Shown here piece after piece: positions 6,997 through 13,667 of a stretch of 23,226 nucleotides of DNA. Below the pieces are notes generated by a model, which made no database searches, had not been told where the DNA came from, and saw nothing but the letters and a program-made list of their open reading frames with translations. A program made the position numbers and the translations under genes. The DNA is taken from contig CAZBEY010000029.1 of assembly GCA_964491015.1 (NCBI GenBank), positions 1 to 23,226 on the forward strand. Direction: 5' to 3'. This DNA comes from JADFRD01 sp964491015. GTDB lineage: Bacteria > Fidelibacterota > Marinisomatia > Marinisomatales > TCS55. How positions within the stretch are numbered: the stretch's first letter is position 1; each line of letters begins with the position of its first letter.

Positions 6997-8186
6997 TGTG
7001 AAACCTCCACGGATAAAATTTCGATAGGACGATAGCTCTCGTTCCCCAGAGAATCAACCACTGCGATTCCATTTGTAATAAGAGATTGAATAAGAGCAAG
7101 ATCAACCGTTTCATTATTTAAAGTGATTTTATCCGTTAATGTAAAGCATTCTGCTTCTCCGTCATCTCCAAAAATTCCATTAAATAAATTTTCCCCAATC
7201 AGTGAGATCAAAGCCATATTGGTTGGAGTCAAATTATCTGAAGATTCGCTGGCGCATTCTCCACCTGCAATTTTAAAAGCTAAAATATCACTTAGTAATT
7301 CTTCATTCCCTATTGTAGTTGGTAATACCTTTTTAATTTGCCATACATATATTTTCCCTGGTTCGAGATCACCGGCATTGACCGCCGGGTATTGGTAGGA
7401 TAATGCATCAAATCCTACGGATTCATAACCGGAGCCTTGATCAAGGGGAAGTCTTGTGGTTGCCTCGATGGCTTGTTCTACTGAACTGAATTCATTTGGA
7501 TTAAACTCAGCGAGCCGAATAAAATACTCACAACCTCCCGGTATATTACAGAGATCAGATTCCCACTGAAAAACAGGAAACGAAGTATAGACTTCATTGG
7601 CTTCAATATCCGATAAAGCTCCCCCTGGAGATATTAATTGCAAGGTGGAAGTATTATTAATATTCAGAACATTTTCCCGTTCAATTACTTGACCAGATTC
7701 TGTTGTTGCTAGGACTCGAAACGTATAAATACCGTTAGGGAGGCGACCGGTTTGAGCGATAACGCTAAACATTTGATGAGCCTTTGCTAACTCAATTTTT
7801 TCATCAATTGTAAATCGAAGGGATACAGGGTTTGCATTTGTATCAAAAATTTGAGCCGTGGATAAATTAATATCCATGTTGGAAAGATTAATAGGAGCTG
7901 TTAAAACAAGCGGATCGGTTGTTTTAATCTTAACCAAAGTTTCATTATGAACACCAAGGGCATCTGAATCAATGATTATTTCGTATTCCAAATCAACCAA
8001 TACGGTACCAGGGGCGCTACTGGTACGCTGTAATTCAGCCAGGAAAATGGGTACGTTTGATTCACCCGTATTAATATCCACTACACTGAGGTAATAGGAT
8101 ACATAAGGAGTAAACTCTACATCGAAATCAATTTGAGCGCTCAATGTGTAAAAACTAACGAGAATGATATAAAAACTTTTTTTCAT
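6993..8186 (-). CDS. Secreted protein of unknown function, beta-rich
   Basis: A 397-residue protein with a clear signal peptide (MKKSFYIILVSFYTLSAQ, cleavage likely after SAQ or just before). The mature part is beta-rich. Segments such as NGIYTFRVLATTESGQVI and the later FPVFQWESDLCNIPGGCEYFIRL resemble Ig-like or fibronectin-III-like repeats. Two Cys pairs (in CNIPGGC, and ECASES with ECFTL near the C-terminus) could form disulfides. I do not recognise the family. It is the first gene of the reverse operon, has a good Shine-Dalgarno (AGGAAGA, complement of 8191-8197), and ends in an ATGA overlap with the FecR-domain gene. Probably an envelope or surface component acting with the FecR and barrel proteins; that link rests only on operon structure. 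Confidence 0.7.
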   Translation of the reverse strand: MKKSFYIILVSFYTLSAQIDFDVEFTPYVSYYLSVVDINTGESNVPIFLAELQRTSSAPGTVLVDLEYEIIIDSDALGVHNETLVKIKTTDPLVLTAPINLSNMDINLSTAQIFDTNANPVSLRFTIDEKIELAKAHQMFSVIAQTGRLPNGIYTFRVLATTESGQVIERENVLNINNTSTLQLISPGGALSDIEANEVYTSFPVFQWESDLCNIPGGCEYFIRLAEFNPNEFSSVEQAIEATTRLPLDQGSGYESVGFDALSYQYPAVNAGDLEPGKIYVWQIKKVLPTTIGNEELLSDILAFKIAGGECASESSDNLTPTNMALISLIGENLFNGIFGDDGEAECFTLTDKITLNNETVDLALIQSLITNGIAVVDSLGNESYRPIEILSVEVSQ

Positions 8187-8233
8187 TTATTCTTCCTATT
8201 CATATCGGTTTGATTTGCTTTAACCAACTATAA

Positions 8234-8261
8234 AATATAATATTAATTATACTTGTGTAAA
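8234..8261 (-). promoter_or_regulatory. Candidate sigma-70-type promoter for the reverse operon
   Basis: On the reverse strand, TTTACA (8261-8256) and TATATT (8239-8234) are separated by 16 bases, about 50 bases upstream of the start codon at 8186. The region is very AT-rich, so a chance match is quite possible. Confidence 0.3.
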
Positions 8262-8281
8262 AATATAAATATCGTTAAAAT
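8253..8281 (+). promoter_or_regulatory. Candidate sigma-70-type promoter for the pilus operon
   Basis: TTGTGT (8253-8258) and TAAAAT (8276-8281) are separated by 17 bases. Transcription would start near 8288, about 60 bases before ATG 8347. It overlaps the candidate reverse promoter, so this 160-base divergent spacer may control both operons. The AT-rich background limits confidence. Confidence 0.35.
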
Positions 8282-8346
8282 ATAGATAGATATGAATAAT
8301 ATGAAAATCATGAATACTATTATTTTAATGATTGCTGCAATACAAA

Positions 8347-8952
8347 ATGCATAAAAAATACTTTACAACTGGTGAGATCGCCAGATATTGTGAGGTCGAT
8401 ATCAATACGGTAAAAAACTGGATCAAAGCGAATGATCTTGAAGGTTTTAAAACACCGTCAGGTCATTTCAGAGTCGCCAGGAAAGCATTTATTGACTTTA
8501 TAAAAAAACAAGGATTTACGTTTGACCCAAACTATTTTGGAGGTAATTCCGGAGACCTTGATATTCTATTAGTTGATGATGATCAAACTCATTTAGATCA
8601 AATGATGCGACACCTCATTGAATTTTATCCGGATAAAAAAATTCTTTCCGCAAAAAATGGATTTACCGGGTATTCTATTATGTACGAAAAAAAGCCGCGG
8701 TTAGTCCTTTTGGATTTGGTTAATCCCATTATTGAGGGTGTTGAATTCATTAAAGTAATGAGATCAAATAAAAAATTGGACAAGATCAAGCTTATTGTTT
8801 TTGCAGATCATCTGGAAGAAACTGTCTATCAGGAATTAAAAAAGGTTCAGATAGATGTATTCCTTGAAAAACCCATTAAAGAAATTGAAATAAAAGAAGC
8901 ATGTGATTTGTTATTGAATACGAATACAGTAGGGGAAACGAGTACCGAATGA
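8347..8952 (+). CDS. MerR/excisionase-type HTH plus C-terminal receiver domain regulator
   Basis: A 201-residue protein. Residues about 5-52 form a MerR/excisionase-type winged helix-turn-helix (FTTGEIARYCEVDINTVKNW, then the wing TPSGHFRV). Residues about 71-195 form a response-regulator receiver with acidic pocket D77-D79, phospho-acceptor D123 (LLDLVNP) and K175-P176. The switch Thr/Ser position after the fourth strand is Ala (IVFADH), which is unusual. The order is reversed from most response regulators, with DNA binding first and receiver last. ATG 8347 was chosen over TTG 8332 because the HTH begins right after it. It heads the long forward operon and probably regulates pilus expression, perhaps from the divergent promoter region. 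No histidine kinase is encoded nearby. Confidence 0.8.
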   Translation: MHKKYFTTGEIARYCEVDINTVKNWIKANDLEGFKTPSGHFRVARKAFIDFIKKQGFTFDPNYFGGNSGDLDILLVDDDQTHLDQMMRHLIEFYPDKKILSAKNGFTGYSIMYEKKPRLVLLDLVNPIIEGVEFIKVMRSNKKLDKIKLIVFADHLEETVYQELKKVQIDVFLEKPIKEIEIKEACDLLLNTNTVGETSTE

Positions 8953-9176
8953 TAAAGTCGATGTATTATAATGATAAATCAAAAATCGATCCTTTTAATC
9001 AAGTCCATGGTTTTAGACAAAAGACTCAGCGTATAATATTTGGAAATAAAACAGTTTCGTCTTATCGTAACAGAGGTATTATCAGGACAATTATGAGATT
9101 AAGCATAACCGATTTCGTAAAAACGCGGATTGACTACACTAAGAGAATGATCAAACAAACCAAAATATCCATATAG
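8949..9176 (+). CDS. Small basic protein of unknown function (75 aa)
   Basis: The start overlaps the upstream stop in an ATGA (8949-8952), the same coupling seen elsewhere in this operon, which supports it being real. The protein is rich in Lys, Arg, Ile and Tyr, with no signal peptide, membrane segment or recognised motif. The basic C-terminal half (FVKTRIDYTKRMIKQTK) could be an amphipathic helix. It ends 20 bases before the ATPase start. It could also be an untranslated stretch that happens to be open. Confidence 0.5.
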   Translation: MIKSMYYNDKSKIDPFNQVHGFRQKTQRIIFGNKTVSSYRNRGIIRTIMRLSITDFVKTRIDYTKRMIKQTKISI

Positions 9177-9196
9177 AAGTTTTGCATAAGTCAACA

Positions 9197-10024
9197 ATGG
9201 AATATTATGAATTAATCGGCTTAAATAAAGAGCCCTTTTCAATGGCGCCAGAGCCGGAGTTTTACTATCAGTCAAAAAGCCACGGAGAATGTCTTGATCG
9301 GTTGGAAATTTCCTTACGTCTTAATCGTGGATTAAATGTGGTTATTGGGGGGATTGGAACCGGAAAAACAATGCTGTCGAGATTATTGTTAGGACGGTTC
9401 GTTGAATTCGGAGAAAGTTACAAATTTCATCTCATTCTTGACCCGACGTGGGACTCCAGCAGTGAATTCTTAAGTTATTTATCGAAAATGTTTGGTTTAG
9501 AGGGAAATCTTTCTAATCATAGTGATATGATGGATCAAATAGAACATTACCTGATTGATTCATCCGTTCATTCAAAACGAAACAATGTTTTGATCATTGA
9601 TGAAGGACAAAAAATGGGATCCAATCAACTTGAGATAATTCGAATGTTATTAAATTTTGAAACGAACGACTCCAAGTTGATTCAAGTAATCATTTTTGCA
9701 CAGCATGAAATAAAAGAATTATTGGATAAACATGAGAATTTTAAAGACCGGATTGCGTTTGGATATGAAATAAAGCCATTGGATTTAGAAGATACTATTG
9801 GGTTTATCAATCATCGTGTCGAAGTTGCCGGACTTTTAAAAGGTGAAGAAATATTTAACGACAAAGCAATTGCGGTTATTCATGAAGAAACAAAAGGGTT
9901 TCCAAGAAAAATTGTTAGAATTTGCCATCAGCTTATTATTGAGATGATACTGAATAAAAGAGAAAAAATTACAAGTGATGATGTATTTGAATACAAGAAA
10001 TCATCGAGTCCATTTAATGTCTGA
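9197..10024 (+). CDS. ExeA/GspA/MshM-like AAA ATPase
   Basis: A 275-residue protein beginning MEYYELIGLNKEPFSMAPEPEFYY, the hallmark N-terminus of the ExeA/GspA family ('Y...GL...PF...PDP.F.Y'). Walker A is G-G-I-G-T-G-K-T (51-58) and Walker B is VLIIDEGQKM (131-140). A C-terminal lid domain (FPRKIVRICHQLII) follows. Relatives help secretin assembly (GspA/ExeA) or belong to MSHA pilus loci (MshM). This copy lacks the transmembrane segment and peptidoglycan-binding domain of ExeA and so resembles MshM. ATG 9197 was preferred over TTG 9182 because the family motif starts there. The next gene starts 8 bases before its stop, so they are probably coupled. Likely role: energy-dependent assembly or positioning of the PilQ/PilMN complex. 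Confidence 0.85.
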   Translation: MEYYELIGLNKEPFSMAPEPEFYYQSKSHGECLDRLEISLRLNRGLNVVIGGIGTGKTMLSRLLLGRFVEFGESYKFHLILDPTWDSSSEFLSYLSKMFGLEGNLSNHSDMMDQIEHYLIDSSVHSKRNNVLIIDEGQKMGSNQLEIIRMLLNFETNDSKLIQVIIFAQHEIKELLDKHENFKDRIAFGYEIKPLDLEDTIGFINHRVEVAGLLKGEEIFNDKAIAVIHEETKGFPRKIVRICHQLIIEMILNKREKITSDDVFEYKKSSSPFNV

Positions 10025-12572
10025 ACATAAAGAAAAAGAGAAAAAATTAGCAACAAATCGCCTTCTGGATATTCTTCGTTCTCAGGAAACCCGAAAAGAT
10101 GATTCTGAGAAGAATATAAAAATAGATCCAGATACCGTCATTGATGAAGAAGCAGCGCCGGAAGCCAAAAAGGATGATGAAGAATCATCCTTTGAGTCTA
10201 AAGAAAAAAAAGCAGGTGAGGAGCAGACATTAGTTAAAGAGAAAGCTCCAATACACACAGATGTTGAAAGCATATTACAGAAAGATAAACCGGGTCCCGT
10301 TTCTAAAGGCATATTAACAGAATCAAAAGAAACTAGAATACTTAAATCAGAAGAACCCATGCCGGCTTCTGAAGATGAGACAACAGAAAAAAAAATAGAT
10401 AATGATTTACCACTTGCTGATGCTCCTGTACCCGATAAGAAAGTGTCGGTAGAAGAAGACCCAACAAAGAAAGAAGATGATCAATTAGCGAAAATGGCGA
10501 AATCAGATCAAGTTACGGAAGAAGTGTCACCAGTAAAACCCCCAGCAGTAAAGGAGTTCTCTTCACAAGATTTACTCTCGACTTTAAGTAAAATACAATC
10601 TGATGACTCGTTACCTGATGAAAAAAAAGTGATTCAACGGGCAGGGGTAACCCCACCGGTCGAAATGGCCAAGCTTGAAGTGGAAAAGCGGTCTCCTAAA
10701 ATTTCTTCCCCTCAGAAAAAAGATGGCACAGGTTCTTCAACTTTATTAGAGCAAATCCAAAAACCAAAGACGAAGCCGAAATCCCAAGAAATGAGGGTAA
10801 TTCAACCCAGAGAATTTGACTCATCGTTATTTTCGACGATCTCTGTTAAGAAAGCGGAACGGACCCCTACTGATTATCTTCAATCCATATTTCATTTATT
10901 CAACGAATCCAGCAGAAGAGTAGCGATACATCATGGAAAAAATAGTATTCGACTTCTCCAAATGAATATCGGCTTCTCAAATATAGAAATTGAAAGAACC
11001 AAAGAATATGTTCTTCCTTTTACTACCGAAGACAAAATAATCAAAAATAGCAATGATTTACTTCGATTTATTCTTAGGGAAGAATTGGATAGCAAAGAAT
11101 TAAAATATGCATATGGATCATATTATTCTCCGGAGATTGAAACAAAAACACATATTCTGCAAGTGCCTTCCTTAAATAAAAAAGAGCTGACTGATTTAGT
11201 CGACTGGAATGCAAAGAAAAATATTCCATTCAGTCCTGACCAAGCAATAATCGATTTTGAAGTCAGCAAAAAAGCAGTGAGTGATGATGGTAAGCATAAT
11301 TTAGTAATAGGAATTTCTGAAGAAGGAGAGATTCAGCAAGTAATTGATTATTTTAAAGAATCAAAACTGAAACCACGATTGATTTCAACATTACCTGTAC
11401 TATTATGGAAATTATTTATCCGACATTATCCTGATCGCAAGAGCGGATGCTACATTTTAGTGCACCTTGGTGAAAATAAAACAACGCTTTCATTGGTTAA
11501 GAATCAGCAATTATTATTAACCCGTGAAATTCTGTTTGGCGCAGAAGATTTTTATGAAGCAGCCATGCAAAAAGTGGTGACAAAGGACCGATCTTTTAAA
11601 ATTGAATACAGCGAAGCCAAGAAGCTGCTGTTAGATTACGGAATTCCAAATGAGACAAATGGAATGACCGTTGATAACCATATCAGTCTTTACAAATTAT
11701 CAATATTCATAAGACCCGCTATCGAGCGTCTCACCGGGGAGTTGAATCGTTCGATGAAATATTTCACAAAACAAATACCCGATCTAGAGTGGTCTGAAAT
11801 GTTATTTAGCGGTATCTGCGCCACATTTCCGAATTTGGTCACTTCGGTAGGGAATGATTTAAACGTAAAAGCCGGTCTATTAAATCCAATGCGAAATGGC
11901 GCCTTTCAGGTAAAAGATGATGGTGTTGTAAAGAATAGCCTGCTGCCGCTTTTTACAACGAATTTTGCTTTGGTCAGTGAAGAGGTTGAAAGAATCAATG
12001 TCATTCCCAAAAAACTGAGAGTGAATTACCGCTATTTACTTCTATATAAAGTGGCTGCAGTGCTGGTGGCATTTTTTCTTCCCATATACCTTATTGCCAC
12101 TATTATGTCAGGATTTAATATCGATAACTTGAATGAGAAAATTTCCTCACGTAAAAATCAATGGGATAAATTATCCGTTCAAGCGAAAGAATATATTGGC
12201 TTGATGACCGATATTGATATTCTGAATGGGTATCGTTTCTTTTTAGACAATGATCGGATTCATTCGAAGAATATTATCAGCCTGATGAAAATGTTCTCCT
12301 CTATTGTGCCCAAAGACATAAAATTAACAAAAATTCACATAAAAAAAATGTCAACTGAATCGAATAATACTTCAGGTTCAGTTAAATTTAAGGATGGACT
12401 TACGCTGAGTGGTTTTGTTCAGGCCGACGCGTCAGTCTCCGATATACATCTAACTAATTTTGTAATGAAATTGGAACAGCTAAACATGTTTTCTAAAATT
12501 GAATTAAATATGGATGAAACCAGCAAAAACACTGAAGGGAAATTATTTTTTTCCATGAATTTGAGGTATTAA
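10017..12572 (+). CDS. PilM-PilN fusion with long charged N-terminal extension
   Basis: An 851-residue protein starting at ATG 10017 (8-base overlap with the ATPase gene). Residues 1 to about 290 are a Lys/Glu/Asp/Pro-rich, probably disordered region. Residues about 300-640 are PilM/GspL-like with an actin-type fold: RVAIHHGKNSIRLL, then QVPSLNKKELTDLVDWNAKKNIPF and YILVHLGENKTTLSLV. A single membrane helix follows at about 676-700, then a PilN-like periplasmic domain with a coiled coil (about 701-745) and an alpha/beta part ending in FFSMNLRY. In most T4P systems PilM (cytoplasmic) and PilN (inner membrane) are separate proteins joined by PilN's short N-terminal tail; here the link is covalent, as in GspL. 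The Asp residues of both phosphate-binding loops (DIG) are His (HHG, VHLG), so nucleotide binding may be lost. It links the PilB/PilC motor to PilO, PilP and PilQ. Confidence 0.85.
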   Translation: MSEHKEKEKKLATNRLLDILRSQETRKDDSEKNIKIDPDTVIDEEAAPEAKKDDEESSFESKEKKAGEEQTLVKEKAPIHTDVESILQKDKPGPVSKGILTESKETRILKSEEPMPASEDETTEKKIDNDLPLADAPVPDKKVSVEEDPTKKEDDQLAKMAKSDQVTEEVSPVKPPAVKEFSSQDLLSTLSKIQSDDSLPDEKKVIQRAGVTPPVEMAKLEVEKRSPKISSPQKKDGTGSSTLLEQIQKPKTKPKSQEMRVIQPREFDSSLFSTISVKKAERTPTDYLQSIFHLFNESSRRVAIHHGKNSIRLLQMNIGFSNIEIERTKEYVLPFTTEDKIIKNSNDLLRFILREELDSKELKYAYGSYYSPEIETKTHILQVPSLNKKELTDLVDWNAKKNIPFSPDQAIIDFEVSKKAVSDDGKHNLVIGISEEGEIQQVIDYFKESKLKPRLISTLPVLLWKLFIRHYPDRKSGCYILVHLGENKTTLSLVKNQQLLLTREILFGAEDFYEAAMQKVVTKDRSFKIEYSEAKKLLLDYGIPNETNGMTVDNHISLYKLSIFIRPAIERLTGELNRSMKYFTKQIPDLEWSEMLFSGICATFPNLVTSVGNDLNVKAGLLNPMRNGAFQVKDDGVVKNSLLPLFTTNFALVSEEVERINVIPKKLRVNYRYLLLYKVAAVLVAFFLPIYLIATIMSGFNIDNLNEKISSRKNQWDKLSVQAKEYIGLMTDIDILNGYRFFLDNDRIHSKNIISLMKMFSSIVPKDIKLTKIHIKKMSTESNNTSGSVKFKDGLTLSGFVQADASVSDIHLTNFVMKLEQLNMFSKIELNMDETSKNTEGKLFFSMNLRY

Positions 12573-12576
12573 CGGC

Positions 12577-13155
12577 ATGAATGATCGAATAATATTCTTT
12601 TCACTCATTTCCGTATTTATTATATCGACATTTTGGTGGCTATACCTTGATGTTTGGCAATACGGTGGTGAAATAAGTGGATTAGAAAAGAAATTATCAG
12701 GGATTGAGGATAATTTCATCATGCTGGCTCAGATTGAAGAAAGTTATGATGAAGTAAAAGAGCGGCATTCTACCATAATATCACGATTTGATTCATTGAA
12801 AGCAACGATCCCTACATTGGATACGTATGCAAACGTAATAGAAGAAGTACGTAAAATAGCGGATAAGCAATCCCTTAAAATTGAATCCTTTCGCCCGGAA
12901 ATGGATGATTCATATCCGGCACTGAAAACAAAATTAAATTTTACAGAGCTTCATATAGAACGACGGCCAATCCAATTGCGGGTTTATGGCAATTATTTTA
13001 CGATTGGATCTTTTTTAGAGGAAATACTGGAATTAAATGAGATTATTAATATACACAGTATACAAATTGAAACAGAATTGAGTGAAAGTAATATCATTTC
13101 GTGCGATCTAGTTCTTTTTGCTTATATTTATTTTGAAAAAAATAGAAAAGTATGA
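12577..13155 (+). CDS. pilO: PilO-like pilus inner-membrane alignment protein
   Basis: A 192-residue protein with one N-terminal membrane helix (IIFFSLISVFIISTFWWLYL, about 5-24), a coiled coil (about 33-75), then a two-lobed alpha/beta periplasmic domain containing TYANVIEEVRKIADKQSL and PIQLRVYGNYFTIGSFLEEI. The latter is a family-typical stretch ('..v...G.y..l..Fl..l'). PilO heterodimerises with PilN to align the pilus machine across the periplasm. It starts 4 bases after the PilMN stop and ends with an ATGA overlap to the PilP-like gene. Confidence 0.85.
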   Translation: MNDRIIFFSLISVFIISTFWWLYLDVWQYGGEISGLEKKLSGIEDNFIMLAQIEESYDEVKERHSTIISRFDSLKATIPTLDTYANVIEEVRKIADKQSLKIESFRPEMDDSYPALKTKLNFTELHIERRPIQLRVYGNYFTIGSFLEEILELNEIINIHSIQIETELSESNIISCDLVLFAYIYFEKNRKV

Positions 13156-13667
13156 AATTAATTAAAGATAAGCGTCAAGCTGCCCTGTTAGGAATTTTAA
13201 TCATCGTTTTGATTTATTATTTTTTTGATACCGGTTTATTTTCGGGTGGTGGAATTAAATCTCCAATAAAGATATTTCCAACAAAAACATCGGGCAATGA
13301 AAACCTGGCTGACCTTGATGATATTCATCAAATAATCGACTTGGCAGCCGTTATGGAGGTTCATTGGGAAGGTGACTGGGAAGGTGATCCATTTTTTTAT
13401 ATCTCGCCTGAGTCCTTATCCAACGGATCTAAAGGTGGATTAATTAATGATCTTTTTGGAACCGTTAATAAAGCAGCAAATATTAGTAATATATCCTTAT
13501 CATTAACGGGTATATCAAGAAGCGGTAATTCAGCCTTTGCAATCATCAATGGACAACCCGTAAAAATCGATGATACGATAGGCGGGTATCGCGTTGAGAA
13601 AATTGCTACCGATCATGTCATTTTAAAACAGGGCGCAAAAACTTTAAGGTTAACATTAAATGACTAG
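13152..13667 (+). CDS. pilP: PilP/GspC-like periplasmic connector protein
   Basis: A 171-residue protein with an N-terminal membrane helix (AALLGILIIVLIYYFF). The middle is variable and contains a duplicated W-E-G-D pair. The C-terminal homology-region (HR)-type beta domain (about 115-171) reads ISLSLTGISRSGNSAFAII, NGQPVKIDDTIGGYRVEKI and VILKQGAKTLRLTL, the characteristic PilP/GspC pattern. It probably connects PilMN/PilO to the secretin's N-terminal domains. There is no lipobox cysteine, unlike classical PilP lipoproteins; the membrane helix makes it more GspC-like. It is coupled to neighbours by a 4-base overlap upstream and an 8-base overlap downstream. Confidence 0.75.
   Translation: MKLIKDKRQAALLGILIIVLIYYFFDTGLFSGGGIKSPIKIFPTKTSGNENLADLDDIHQIIDLAAVMEVHWEGDWEGDPFFYISPESLSNGSKGGLINDLFGTVNKAANISNISLSLTGISRSGNSAFAIINGQPVKIDDTIGGYRVEKIATDHVILKQGAKTLRLTLND
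13365..13388 (+). repeat. 12-bp tandem duplication inside the PilP-like gene
   Basis: TGGGAAGGTGAC is followed directly by TGGGAAGGTGAT, encoding W-E-G-D twice. It is an in-frame duplication in the variable linker region. Confidence 0.8.

Noticed and set aside
10082..10360. 92-codon reverse frame
   Set aside because: It is an antisense shadow of the Glu/Lys-rich PilMN tail; its Ser-rich composition follows from that bias.
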